The notes: generated by a model not told the origin, from the sequence alone. Shown: positions 1 through 8,334, numbered from the stretch's first letter. The stretch: DNA of 64,000 bases from Streptomyces meridianus (GCF_023703325.1 NZ_JAMQGM010000001.1:237745-301744), one strand, 5' to 3'. Numbers and translations: made by a program.

Positions 1-1291
1 GTCCTGCGGTGGCCCCGACCTCGGCGGCGGCGACGAGGCGCTCCAGCCGGTGCCCGTCGAGCTCGGCGGGGGTTCGGTCGGCGGCCAGCAGATGGAGCTC
101 GGCCCCCACCGCACGCGACCCCTGGCGATGGGCGGTCGCTGCCACGTCGGCCAGCGCAACGGCCAGTTCGGCGTCCGGTGCTGCGCTGGTCAGGGCCCGG
201 TGCCGGAGCCGCGCCGCACTGTCGGTGGCGAAGGCGGCGAGCAGCGCGTGCACCTCGGCGCGGCGCGGGGCCGGTGTCGCCTCGGCGACCAGCGCGGCGA
301 CGGTCGGCGGCGTGAACCGGATGCGACTGCCGTCCGTGACCAGCAGTCCCGCGTCGGCCGCGGCGCGGATGTCCCGGGCGGCCTCCTCCTGCCCGACGCG
401 CAGCAGCAGTTCGACGGTGGGTGCGCCCGCGAGCGCCGCGATCAGCAGGGTCTCGCGGACCTCTGCCGCCAGTGTCGCCAGGCGCCGGCCGATCAGGGTG
501 CGGGCGGCCTCCGGCAGCGGCGCCGGTCTGCCGTGGCGGGGGAGCCGGGGGCCGACGTCACTGCCCAGGGCGAGGGCGAGCAGCGGGTTGCCGCCGGAGT
601 CGGCGTGCAGTTTGTTCGTCACACGGGCCGGGATGCCGTGCTCGTCGAGCAGTTCGGCCAGGTCATCGGAGCCCAGGGGCGGTACGGCGATCTCGGTGGC
701 GACGGCGGGGACCGGCCGGTGGTGCTGTCCGGTGTCGTCGCCCGCCGTCACGCAGTCCGGCCACCGTCCGGCGGCGGCCATCCGGAAGCCGCTCCCGGTG
801 AAGCGGCGCGCCGCGGCGGAAAGGGTGTCGGCGGAGGGGGCGTCCAGCCACTGCGCGTCGTCGACGAGGAGCAGCACGGGGCGTTCCGCGGCGCAGCGTT
901 CGAGGAGCGCCTGCCAGGCGAGGCGGACGGCCAGGGCCCGGTCGCCGGTGCCGTCCCGGCGCTCGCCCGACAACACGGCCCGGACGGCGGCGCGCAGGGG
1001 TCCGGGGAGTGCGGCCACGTGAGCGGCGGGGATCCGGGCGAGCAGATCGGCCAGTGCCGCGTACGGGAGCCACCGGTCGGCCTCGGCGCCCGAGGTCCGC
1101 AGGACCAGTTCGCCGCGGGCGGCGGCAGCAGCGCCGAGGGCGTCGACGACGGAGGTCTTCCCGATGCCGCTCGGCCCGGTCAGGACGATGCTGCCGTCGC
1201 GTGACAGGTGCGATTCGGCTGCGGCGAGCAGATCCGCCCGGCCCACCAGGCGCGGGGCGGGCGGGGCGGTGACCGGTCCGGTGCTGTCCAT
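1..1291 (-). CDS. LuxR-type large ATP-binding regulator, N-terminal part (runs off the left edge)
   Basis: Reading leftward from an ATG at 1291, an open frame of about 430 codons runs to the window edge, so the C-terminus is missing. A GGGAGG ribosome site lies about 10 bases upstream. A P-loop GPSGIGKTS is at residues 39-47 and a Walker B strand ending LLLVDDAQWLD near 140-150, which is the AAA/STAND ATPase layout of large LuxR (LAL) regulators. In that family a TPR-like region and a C-terminal LuxR helix-turn-helix follow; the latter would be beyond base 1, so the DNA-binding part is inferred, not seen. Such proteins usually activate neighbouring genes, but the target lies outside the window. 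A stand-alone ATPase without a helix-turn-helix cannot be excluded. Confidence 0.8.
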   Translation of the reverse strand, partial: MDSTGPVTAPPAPRLVGRADLLAAAESHLSRDGSIVLTGPSGIGKTSVVDALGAAAAARGELVLRTSGAEADRWLPYAALADLLARIPAAHVAALPGPLRAAVRAVLSGERRDGTGDRALAVRLAWQALLERCAAERPVLLLVDDAQWLDAPSADTLSAAARRFTGSGFRMAAAGRWPDCVTAGDDTGQHHRPVPAVATEIAVPPLGSDDLAELLDEHGIPARVTNKLHADSGGNPLLALALGSDVGPRLPRHGRPAPLPEAARTLIGRRLATLAAEVRETLLIAALAGAPTVELLLRVGQEEAARDIRAAADAGLLVTDGSRIRFTPPTVAALVAEATPAPRRAEVHALLAAFATDSAARLRHRALTSAAPDAELAVALADVAATAHRQGSRAVGAELHLLAADRTPAELDGHRLERLVAAAEVGATAG

Positions 1292-1521
1292 GTCGATCAA
1301 CGCCCTCCCGTGAAGAACGAGGAATCCGGGGGCGACCCTAACGCCCCGGGGCAGGGCCCTCAATGGCGCTTTCCAGCCGGAGGGGACTCGGACGGGCCCG
1401 CGGGCTCGGGTTCCGTTTTCTTCCCGAACTGCGGGGGAGATCTGGTTGTTCGACCGGGACGTCTGATTCCGTTTCGTGTTCCCGCGGGTCGCGTGCCGGC
1501 GTCCGTCGTCGGGTTGCGGAA

Positions 1522-1554
1522 CGGCGCCGGCGCACACGGGGTGCACCGGCGCCG
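1522..1554 (-). terminator. Hairpin terminator after the subtilisin-like protease, in the 1292-1597 gap
   Basis: Arms 1522-1535 and 1541-1554 pair over 14 bp with one G-T wobble around a 5-base loop. The hairpin lies 44 bases past the protease stop codon. There is no U-run, as is common in Streptomyces terminators. The rest of the 306-base gap (1292-1597) should hold the promoter of the left-edge regulator; I see no other gene in it. Confidence 0.6.
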
Positions 1555-1597
1555 CGCCGTCGGGGGATCAGCGGGACATCACGTCACGCGGGAGGCG

Positions 1598-3316
1598 TCA
1601 GGCGACGTCCAGGGCCGTGTCGTCGACCACGAAGGACGTGTACAGCGACGAGTCCTCCTGGCCGTAGAACCGGATCTGGATGCTCTGGCCCGCGTACGCG
1701 GCGAGGCTCATCGAGTGCTTGGTGTAGCCGCTCGCCGCGTTGAGGTTGGAGTGCGTCTTCAGCGTGCCGAGCACGGAACCGCTCGAGGAGAGGACCTGCA
1801 CCCGGAGCGTGTCGTAGGCGGTCGACGTGGTGGTCTCGGCGGTGTCCACGTGCAGCCAGTAGCTCAGGGTGTAGGAGGAGCAGCCCGACGGCACCGAAAC
1901 GGCCTGTGTGGCGTAGTCGGTCGTCGTGGTGCCGTAACCGTTCAGCCAGGCGTTCCAGCTGCCGGAGTGGGTGGGCTGACCCGAGGCGCCGTGCTGCCCG
2001 ATCACGCCGGACGTGCTGCTCCAGCCCGAAGTGCCGGACTCGAAGCCCGGGTTGGCGAGCTTCTGGCCGGCGGTGCAGGTGCCGCCACCGCCGCCACCGC
2101 CGTCGGTGACGCGCAGCAGCTTGTTCGGGGATCCGGTGCCGGGGGAGGAGACGGCGCCGCTGGTGGCGTTGTTGACCAGGGCGTCACGCACCTGCTGCGG
2201 GGTCCAGGCCGGGTGGGCCGAGAGGACGAGGGCGGCGGCGCCAGTGACGTGCGGCGTGGCCATCGAGGTGCCACTGATGGTGTTGGTGGCGGTGTCGCCC
2301 GTGTTCCACGCGGAGGTGATGGAGCTGCCCGGGGCGAAGACGTCCAGGCAGGTACCCCAGTTGGAGAAGCTGGAGCGGGCGTCGCTGCTCGTCGTCGAGC
2401 CGACCGTGATGGCGCTCGGGGTGCGTGCCGGCGAGCTGTTGCAGGCGTCGAGGTTGTCGTTGCCCGCGGCCAGCGCGTAGGTGACGCCGGAGCTGATGGA
2501 CGAGGCAACGGCGTTGTCGAGGGCAGTGGAGGCGCCGCCGCCGAGGCTCATGTTGGCGACCGCCGGCTTGGAGGCGTTGGCGGTGACCCAGTCGACACCC
2601 GCGATGACACCGGACGTGGTGCCGCTGCCCTGGCAGTCGAGGACCTTCACCGCGACCAGCCGGGCCGCCTTGGCGACGCCGTAGGAGTTGCCGCCGACCG
2701 TGCCCGCCACGTGGGTGCCGTGGCCGTTGCAGTCGGTGTTGTTGCCGTCCCCGCTGGTGTTGGTTCCCCAGGTCGCCCGGCCGCCGAAGTCGCTGTGCGT
2801 GGTGCGGATGCCGGTGTCGACGATGTACGCCGTCACGTTGGACGCGGTGTTCGGGTACGTGTAGCTGGAGTTCAGCGGCAGTGCGGCCTGGTCGATACGG
2901 TCCAGGCCCCAGGAGGGCGGGCTGGGCTGGGTGCCGGTGGCCCGGACCCGCTGGTCGGCCTCGACGTACGCCACAGCGGGGTCGGTGGCCAGCTTGCGGG
3001 CCGTCTTCTCGTCGGCCTTGACGGAGAAGCCCCGCACGCTCGCGCCGTAGGTGCGCTTCACCGAGCCGCCGTGACGCTCGGTCAGCTTCTTCGCGCGGTC
3101 CTTCGCGTCCGGCGTCCCCTTGAGGACGACGATGTAGCTGCCGGCGATCCGTGCGTCACTGTTCGCCGAGAGGATGCGGCCCTCGGCGGGTCGTGGGGTG
3201 ACGGCAGTGGCGGCGGTGGCTGTGGCGGTGCCTGCGAGCGCCGTGAAGGCCGCGGTGGCCACGGCTATGCACATGCCGGCAAGACGTCTGCCGGACGACG
3301 TTGATCGGTCGGTCAT
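1598..3316 (-). CDS. Secreted S8 (subtilisin-like) serine protease with inhibitor I9 propeptide and C-terminal carbohydrate-binding-like domain
   Basis: 572 residues. An Arg-containing n-region and hydrophobic core (about 10-36) form a Sec signal peptide, followed by an I9-type propeptide (about 60-125, beginning SYIVVLKG). The peptidase domain carries the catalytic triad: Asp167 in IVDTG, His202 in NGHGTHVAG and Ser351 in SGTSMATPH. A six-glycine linker then leads to a domain of about 150 residues with paired cysteines, starting LANPGFESG, of the beta-sandwich type seen on secreted Streptomyces proteases. The ATG at 3316 follows GAGGAG, giving a clear start. The mature enzyme should be extracellular after autocatalytic loss of the propeptide. 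It stands alone with its own terminator. The family call is firm; the substrate is unknown. Confidence 0.95.
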   Translation of the reverse strand: MTDRSTSSGRRLAGMCIAVATAAFTALAGTATATAATAVTPRPAEGRILSANSDARIAGSYIVVLKGTPDAKDRAKKLTERHGGSVKRTYGASVRGFSVKADEKTARKLATDPAVAYVEADQRVRATGTQPSPPSWGLDRIDQAALPLNSSYTYPNTASNVTAYIVDTGIRTTHSDFGGRATWGTNTSGDGNNTDCNGHGTHVAGTVGGNSYGVAKAARLVAVKVLDCQGSGTTSGVIAGVDWVTANASKPAVANMSLGGGASTALDNAVASSISSGVTYALAAGNDNLDACNSSPARTPSAITVGSTTSSDARSSFSNWGTCLDVFAPGSSITSAWNTGDTATNTISGTSMATPHVTGAAALVLSAHPAWTPQQVRDALVNNATSGAVSSPGTGSPNKLLRVTDGGGGGGGTCTAGQKLANPGFESGTSGWSSTSGVIGQHGASGQPTHSGSWNAWLNGYGTTTTDYATQAVSVPSGCSSYTLSYWLHVDTAETTTSTAYDTLRVQVLSSSGSVLGTLKTHSNLNAASGYTKHSMSLAAYAGQSIQIRFYGQEDSSLYTSFVVDDTALDVA

Positions 3317-3529
3317 GGGGCTCCTCGACTTCGGTCCGGGGGATGGAGGAAACGCCGTGGGGGGTGGTGGCCGGGGCCGTGACCGACGGAGGGGAACGCC
3401 GTACGGTGCACGGCTGTTGAGCCGCCGTTGAGCCTAAGGACCGCGCGTTGCTCCGGGAACTGGGGAAAACCCTTGCTGTCGGGGGCGGGGGCGCCGGGGG
3501 AGGCCGGTCGTCGGCCCGGTGGCATGCCC

Positions 3530-4555
3530 TCATGGCAGGTCAGTCGTCCGCGCGCCGGGGTTTTTGCGTATCCGTACATATAACGGGTTCGCGAGGGCCG
3601 CCATGGCCTGCGCGGCGAGGGCGGGACGTGCGGCCAGTTCCCCCGCAGCCTGCCGCAACTGCACCCGCCCCTCGTGGAACCGGCGCTGCCGGTTGTGCAG
3701 CAGCAGGCCGAGCTCGAGCCGGACCTCTCCCCGGACACCGACCGGGAGCGCGGGGTCGTCGACGAGTCTGCGCAGGACACCGGCCGTCCCCTCCGGGCGC
3801 GGCCCGAGCATGGCACCGCGGGCCAGCACCAGGGCCAGCCGCCCGCGCGTCTGCGGGGAAAGGCCGCCGAAGCCGAGGGCCTGCTCCAGGAGCGTCAAGG
3901 ACGTCTCGTCCGCGGCCGACCCGGTGTCGTCCGCGAGGTGCTCGGCGGCGCGCAGCCAGTTCTCCGTACGCCCTTTCCACGGCACGGCCCAACGGGGGTC
4001 CCCGGCGCGGCAGTTCGTCGGGCCGGTAGGTGAGCGCCGCCGCAAACCGCTCCGGCGGCTCGCGGAGAAGTGCGCGCAGCAGTCCGAGGCAGTGGTCGTC
4101 GGCGTGCTGGACGTCCTCGACGACGAGGAGGGCGGGAGGGGCTGCGAGCAGGGAGTCCATGGCTGCGCAGGCCTGCGGGGGCGGCGCACCCCCGGCCGGA
4201 CGCGGTCCCGCCGCCGGAACGGTCATGGGGGTCGCGCCCGTCACCGGGCCCGGCCCGGCCACCACGAGAGATCCGGAGGGCCGGAACGCGACCACCAGCG
4301 GGTGGCGACGGCCTGCGACGGCGGCAGCGCCAGCAGCCGCCGGACCAGCCGGCTCTTGCCCATGCCCGCGGCCCCCTCGACCAGCAGCAGCACGGGCTCC
4401 CGGCTGTCCTCCGCCAGCGCCGATGCCCATCGCTGCTCCCACGCCCGTTCGCACACGAGAGGCCGCTCCCCCGTCGTCGTGACGTACTTCTCGCCGCTTC
4501 GAGCCGGCGGTGCGGTGGTCGGCCGTGACCGCCGGTGTGCCCCGCTGCCTGTCAC
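3530..4555 (-). pseudogene. Relic of a LuxR-type large ATPase regulator (frameshifts, internal deletion, no DNA-binding domain)
   Basis: Three pieces of one family lie in order on the minus strand but in different frames. About 4555-4300 encodes a P-loop segment (LLLVEGAAGMGKSRLVRRLL). About 4300-3990, one frame over, encodes a Walker B region (LLVVEDVQHADD, then LTYRPDELP). About 3985-3530, back in the first frame, encodes a helical TPR-like stretch (ENWLRAAEHLADD, VRGEVRLELGLLLHN). Intact members have several hundred residues between the ATPase core and the TPR-like part and end in a LuxR helix-turn-helix. Here the middle is deleted and the reading ends at TTDLP with no helix-turn-helix. 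At least two frame changes plus deletions argue for decay rather than sequencing error. Start and exact break points are uncertain. Confidence 0.75.
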
Positions 4556-4662
4556 GGAGTGTCGTGTACAGGCCAGAGGGCCCGGCAGGTACCGGCCGCA
4601 CCCGCCGCCGTGCCCGCCAAGCGGCTCGCGGCGGCGGTTCCCGGGTGGTCGGCTGCAACAAA

Positions 4663-4694
4663 GTAAGATTCAATCTACGTAAGAATGAATCTAC
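4663..4694 (+). promoter_or_regulatory. Two adjacent AT-rich 16-bp repeats upstream of the ATPase gene
   Basis: The units gtaagattcaatctac (4663-4678) and gtaagaatgaatctac (4679-4694) abut exactly and differ at 2 of 16 positions. Each has partial dyad symmetry (gta-gatt / aatc-tac). The block is strikingly AT-rich for this genome and ends 14 bases before the ATG at 4709. It could be an operator (possibly autoregulatory) and/or overlap the promoter. The repeat structure is seen; the function is inferred. Confidence 0.5.
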
Positions 4695-4708
4695 CTTCAG
4701 GGGCGTCC

Positions 4709-6148
4709 ATGGAGTTCCGAGGCCGTACCGGAGACCTCGGCCTTCTGGCCGGGCAGTACCGCACGGTCGCGGACGGCACCGGATCCACCCGGGGCCGAGC
4801 CGTGATCATGACCGGCCGGCGGCGGGTCGGGAAGTCGCGACTGGTCCAGGAGTTCTGCGACCGGTCCGGCGCGCCGTACGTGGTCTTCCAGGCGACCCGG
4901 GGCCGCAGTCCGGTGACGGAGCGCGCCGACTTCGCGGCCACCCTCGCGCACTCGGCCCTGCCGGGGGCCGAGCTGGTCGCCGGGTTCCAGGCCCAGGACT
5001 GGAACCAGGCGCTGAGGGCCCTGGCTCTGGCCCTCCCGGACGACACCCCCAGCATCGCCGTGATCGACGAGGTTCCCTGGCTGGTCGAGCAGGACCGGGA
5101 GTTCGAGGGGGCGCTCCAGACCGTCTGGGACCGTCATCTGTCCGCGAAGCCGGTGCTCCTGCTGCTGGTCGGCAGTGATCTGTCGGTGATGGAGGCGTTG
5201 CAGTCGTACGGGCGCCCGTTCTTCGGCCGCGCGGCGACGATGACGGTCCAGCCGCTGAACCTTGCCGACGTCCAGGCGATGACGGAACTCGATGCCGCAG
5301 CCGCCGTCGACGCCCGGCTGATCACCGGGGGGTTCCCGGAGATCGTGCAGTCGTGGCAGCCCGGGACGACACGAACGGACTTCCTCGAGGCCGCGATGGC
5401 CACCCCGCTCTCCCCGCTGCTCGTCGCCGGTGAGCTGTCCCTGCTCGGTGAGTTCCCGGCAGCGGCGCACTCGCGAGCCGTGCTCGAAGCGGTCGGCGCC
5501 GGGGAGCGCACGTTCAGTGCGATCGCGGCCCGCGCCGGTGGCGCCGGTGCGCTGCCGTCCGGCACGCTCTCCCCGCTGCTGAGCACGTTGCAGGCCAAGC
5601 GCATCGTGGCCGTCGACCTGCCGCTGTCGGCCAAGCCGGACAGCAAGAACAAGCGCTACCGGATCGCCGACTCGTACCTGCGGTTCTGGCTGGCGTTCCT
5701 CCAGCGGGCGATCCCGCTCATCGAACGCGGCCGCGGTGACCTTGCCCTGGAACACATCGAACGGTCCTGGACCAGCTGGCGGGGCCGGGCGGTCGAGCCG
5801 CTGGTCCGCGATGCCCTGCTGCGGTTGCTGCCCGACGCGGACTGGCCGGAGACCGAGGCGGTCGGCGGCTGGTGGAACCGGCAGAACAACCCCGAGGTCG
5901 ATCTGGTCGGCGCGGACCGCGAACCGGTGGCACGGAACGTGCACTTCGTCGGATCGGTCAAGTGGCTGGAGCACCAGCCGTTCGGTGAGCACGAGTACGA
6001 GGCCCTGGTGCGTGCCAAGCCCGCCGTCCCGGGCGCCGAACCCGGCACGCCGCTGGTGGCGGTGTCCCGGTGCGGAGTGGCCGACGGGCTGCCCCTGGCC
6101 GCGCACTGGGGACCGGAGGACCTCGTACGCGCCTGGCAGCCGCGGTAG
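4709..6148 (+). CDS. Archaeal-type (DUF234-like) P-loop ATPase
   Basis: 479 residues from the ATG at 4709, preceded by AGGGG at good spacing. An in-frame ATG at 4685 lies inside the AT-rich repeats and is less likely. The P-loop is TGRRRVGKS (35-43) and Walker B is SIAVIDEVPW (115-124), followed by LLLLVGSDLSVME and a winged-helix-like middle. A C-terminal segment around 395-420 (EVDLVGADR ... FVGSVKW) resembles the PD-(D/E)xK-like fold found at the end of DUF234 proteins, but Ser stands where an acidic residue is usual before the VKW. The family is common as orphan ATPases in archaea and Streptomyces; its cellular role is poorly known. No partner gene is adjacent. Confidence 0.85.
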   Translation: MEFRGRTGDLGLLAGQYRTVADGTGSTRGRAVIMTGRRRVGKSRLVQEFCDRSGAPYVVFQATRGRSPVTERADFAATLAHSALPGAELVAGFQAQDWNQALRALALALPDDTPSIAVIDEVPWLVEQDREFEGALQTVWDRHLSAKPVLLLLVGSDLSVMEALQSYGRPFFGRAATMTVQPLNLADVQAMTELDAAAAVDARLITGGFPEIVQSWQPGTTRTDFLEAAMATPLSPLLVAGELSLLGEFPAAAHSRAVLEAVGAGERTFSAIAARAGGAGALPSGTLSPLLSTLQAKRIVAVDLPLSAKPDSKNKRYRIADSYLRFWLAFLQRAIPLIERGRGDLALEHIERSWTSWRGRAVEPLVRDALLRLLPDADWPETEAVGGWWNRQNNPEVDLVGADREPVARNVHFVGSVKWLEHQPFGEHEYEALVRAKPAVPGAEPGTPLVAVSRCGVADGLPLAAHWGPEDLVRAWQPR

Positions 6149-6316
6149 TCCGGGGTGACCCCCGTTGAGGGAGCCCGCTCCTTCTGGCCGTGTGGTGGTA
6201 CGGCCGTCGCGAATGACCGCTGCATTCTCCGCGCTGATCAATTCGCGTGCACCGGAGGATGGGACACCGCATACTCGGGCCGGAGCTGCACCAGGGCAGC
6301 AATGGGGGTGTGAACG

Positions 6317-6787
6317 TTGAAACTTGCCGAGGCGCTGGCCGAACGGGCCGACGCGACACGGCGCGTGGAGCAGCTGCGCTCCCGCATCGTGAGCAACGCC
6401 CGCTATCAGGAGGGTGAGACGCCCGCCGAGGACGCCGCACGGCTGCTGGTCGAGGCGGGGGAGGCGCTCGACGCCCTGCAGATCCTGATCCGGCGGATCA
6501 ACCGGACCAACGCGGCTGTGGTGATGGGGGAGCACGGCACGATCACCGACGCACTGGCGCGGCGCGACGTGCTGCGGCTGCGCCACGCCGTCGTCACCGC
6601 CGCGGCCGACGCTGCTGCCGGCAGCGACCAGCGCGGTTACTCACGGCAGCTGCGGTCCGAACTGATGATGCTTCCCGCGCTGCCCGTTGCGGAGCTCCGG
6701 GCGCAGGCAGACGTGCTGGCGCGGGAGCTCCGTGAGCTCGACACGCGGATCCAGCGGACGAACTGGGAGGCCGACCTCCTGGACTGA
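6317..6787 (+). CDS. DIP1984 family protein
   Basis: 156 residues, almost entirely helical, starting MKLAEALAERAD and containing the family stretch RRINRTN; a second IQRTN motif is near the C-terminus. This matches the small DIP1984 (septicolysin-like) family, whose biochemical function is not established to my knowledge. The start is TTG at 6317: GGGGGTG lies about 7 bases upstream, and the only earlier in-frame candidate (GTG at 6308) is followed at once by TGA. No signal peptide or membrane segment is present, so it should be cytoplasmic. It is followed within about 15 bases by a sequence that folds like a tRNA, with no gene in between. Confidence 0.85.
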   Translation: MKLAEALAERADATRRVEQLRSRIVSNARYQEGETPAEDAARLLVEAGEALDALQILIRRINRTNAAVVMGEHGTITDALARRDVLRLRHAVVTAAADAAAGSDQRGYSRQLRSELMMLPALPVAELRAQADVLARELRELDTRIQRTNWEADLLD

Positions 6788-6801
6788 GCGGGACCCGAGG
6801 A

Positions 6802-6912
6802 TGTGGAGCAGGTAGCCGTCACGGAAGCGTGCACACACCGCGGGCCGGCGGTTCATCCGGCCCTCTCCTGGCGCGCGAAGAGCAGCGCGGGGGTTCGATT
6901 CCCCTGAACACA
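6802..6912 (+). ncRNA. Candidate tRNA-like RNA directly downstream of the DIP1984 gene
   Basis: A canonical T-arm is visible: stem GGGGG (6889-6893), loop TTCGATT (6894-6900), stem CCCCT (6901-6905). A tRNA-like 5' part, tgtggagcaggtagcc (6802-6817), carries a D-loop-like AGGTA. The terminal tgtg (6802-6805) can pair with caca (6909-6912) where an acceptor stem should close. Between them are three further hairpins: cacg/cgtg (6820-6831), GGGCCGG/CCGGCCC with an 8-base loop (6842-6863) in the anticodon-arm place, and CGCGC/GCGCG (6872-6889) in the variable-arm place. Only 4 bp of acceptor pairing and the enlarged anticodon loop argue against a normal tRNA. The 299-base gap (6788-7086) holds no protein gene I can recognise. 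It could also be a decayed tRNA. Confidence 0.5.
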
Positions 6913-7086
6913 GAGCAGCTCAGCACCGCGCACAGGTGACCGTGCACAGCACACAGCACATCACCACGTGCAGATCCGGAACGGTGAGGGCGGGTTCGGG
7001 GCATCCACATCACGGTCGGCGGGACACCACTTCAGGACGGCAATCATGCCGCGGGGGGACGGGAAGGCCCGGAGACGTTCTGCTGT

Positions 7087-7758
7087 TCACCCCTCCGACC
7101 GTGATTCCGGACCATGAGCCACCCGAGCCTCGATCTCATCGGCTGTCAGCACGAGCGCGAAGCCCTTGCGCAGGACGGCGAGTTCCGGCTCCTGCCTGGA
7201 CTCGTCGTCCGTGGCCGTGACGTCTGATCCGAAGACGACCTTGTAGCCGCGTTCGTACGCCTGTCGGGCCGTTGTGCCGCAGCAGTAGTTGGTGAGTGTT
7301 CCGGTGACCACAACCGTGTCGCAGCCGAGGTTGCGCAGCACCGTGTCGAGCGGGGTGTCGTAGAAGGCGCCGTAGGAGGGTTTACGGATGAGGACCTCGT
7401 CCTTGCGGTAGCCCATCGGTTCCCAGACCCCGGCAGGGCTCGGCCGGTGCCAGTCCGTCGCGACGTGCGGGAGGCAGGACAGGGTGCGCGGCCGGTCGAG
7501 CCCCAGATGCGTGTCGTCGAAGACGCTCCAGATCACCGGAAGTTCGGCGGCCCGGCACGCTGCGATCAGCCGGCGCAGCCTGGGCGCCATTCTTGTGGCC
7601 GCCGGCACCCAGTAGGGGCTCCAACCGGGCCGGGCGAACTCGTCCTGCATGTCGATCACGAGCAGCGCCGTCCGCTCGGGGCGCAGGTCGAACGAGGCCA
7701 GACCGTGTTCGTATGCGTCGCGCGCCCGTGCGGTCACCCATGTTTCGGTGTATGTCAC
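7087..7758 (-). CDS. Isochorismatase-family cysteine hydrolase
   Basis: 223 residues from a GTG at 7758. The catalytic triad of the family is visible: Asp36 in VIDMQDEF, Lys126 in IRKPSYGAF, and the nucleophile in TNYCC (Cys159/160), next to the usual GTLTN turn. Members hydrolyse isochorismate, nicotinamide, carbamoyl or related substrates; this one cannot be assigned a substrate from sequence. It is soluble, with no signal peptide. It is transcribed divergently from a padR gene 63 bases away across a perfect palindrome, so repression by that PadR protein, possibly relieved by the enzyme's substrate or product, is the simple reading. Confidence 0.9.
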   Translation of the reverse strand: MTYTETWVTARARDAYEHGLASFDLRPERTALLVIDMQDEFARPGWSPYWVPAATRMAPRLRRLIAACRAAELPVIWSVFDDTHLGLDRPRTLSCLPHVATDWHRPSPAGVWEPMGYRKDEVLIRKPSYGAFYDTPLDTVLRNLGCDTVVVTGTLTNYCCGTTARQAYERGYKVVFGSDVTATDDESRQEPELAVLRKGFALVLTADEIEARVAHGPESRSEG

Positions 7759-7777
7759 GTGTCATCCCCACCCTGAT

Positions 7778-7807
7778 ACATCGAATCGAGGTACCTCGAT
7801 TCGATGT
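7778..7807. promoter_or_regulatory. Perfect 30-bp palindrome, probable PadR operator
   Basis: The half site acatcgaatcgaggt is repeated exactly as its reverse complement around the centre of GGTACC, giving 30 bp without a mismatch. It sits between the GTG of the isochorismatase-family gene (7758) and the chosen ATG of padR (7822). An upstream ATG for padR at 7804 falls inside it. It should be bound by the PadR dimer and control both divergent promoters. Confidence 0.8.
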
Positions 7808-7821
7808 GCGAGAGTAGCAGC

Positions 7822-8334
7822 ATGCTGGAACTTGCGATCCTGGGTTTCCTTGCCGAGGGGCCATTGCACGGGTACCAATTGCGCCGCCGGATCGCGCAAC
7901 TCTCGGGCCACTCCCGCCCGGTGAGTGACGGCAGCCTCTATCCGGCGATCAACCGCCTGGTCAGGGCCGGTTGGCTGGACCGGACGGCGGAGCCCGGCGC
8001 CTCGGCCGCCCAGCGCCACACCCTGAGGCTGACGCCGGCCGGCCGCGCCGAGTTGCTGCGCCGGCTCCGCGAGCCCGAAGATCTGGACATCACTGACAGC
8101 AGCCGCTTCTTCACGGTCCTGGCCTTTCTCTCCCAACTGCCCGACGCGGGCGAGCGGCACCGGGTGTTGCGCCGGCGGCTGGAGTTCCTGGAACAGCCGG
8201 CGAGCTTCTTCCTCGAGGGGGAGAAGCCGCTGAGTGCCGAGGAGGTTCACGACCCGTACCGTCGCGGCATGCTCCTCGTCGCCCGAGCCACCAGCCGTGC
8301 GGAACGGTCCTGGCTGCGGTCGGAACTCGCGTGA
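7822..8334 (+). CDS. PadR family transcriptional regulator
   Basis: 170 residues from the ATG at 7822. The N-terminal winged helix is typical of PadR: MLELAILGFLAEGPLHGYQL, then the recognition region with SDGSLYPAINRLVRAGWL and the wing ending RLTPAGRAELL. A helical dimerisation domain follows (about 85-170), as in the Vir/PadR_C group. The earlier in-frame ATG at 7804 lies in the operator and would add six residues not typical of the family. The protein most likely represses itself and the divergent isochorismatase-family gene. The ligand is unknown. Confidence 0.92.
   Translation: MLELAILGFLAEGPLHGYQLRRRIAQLSGHSRPVSDGSLYPAINRLVRAGWLDRTAEPGASAAQRHTLRLTPAGRAELLRRLREPEDLDITDSSRFFTVLAFLSQLPDAGERHRVLRRRLEFLEQPASFFLEGEKPLSAEEVHDPYRRGMLLVARATSRAERSWLRSELA

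Noticed and set aside
1208..3304. Plus-strand frame of 698 codons opposite the subtilisin-like protease
   Set aside because: No recognisable domain and shadow-like composition; the minus strand carries the full catalytic triad.
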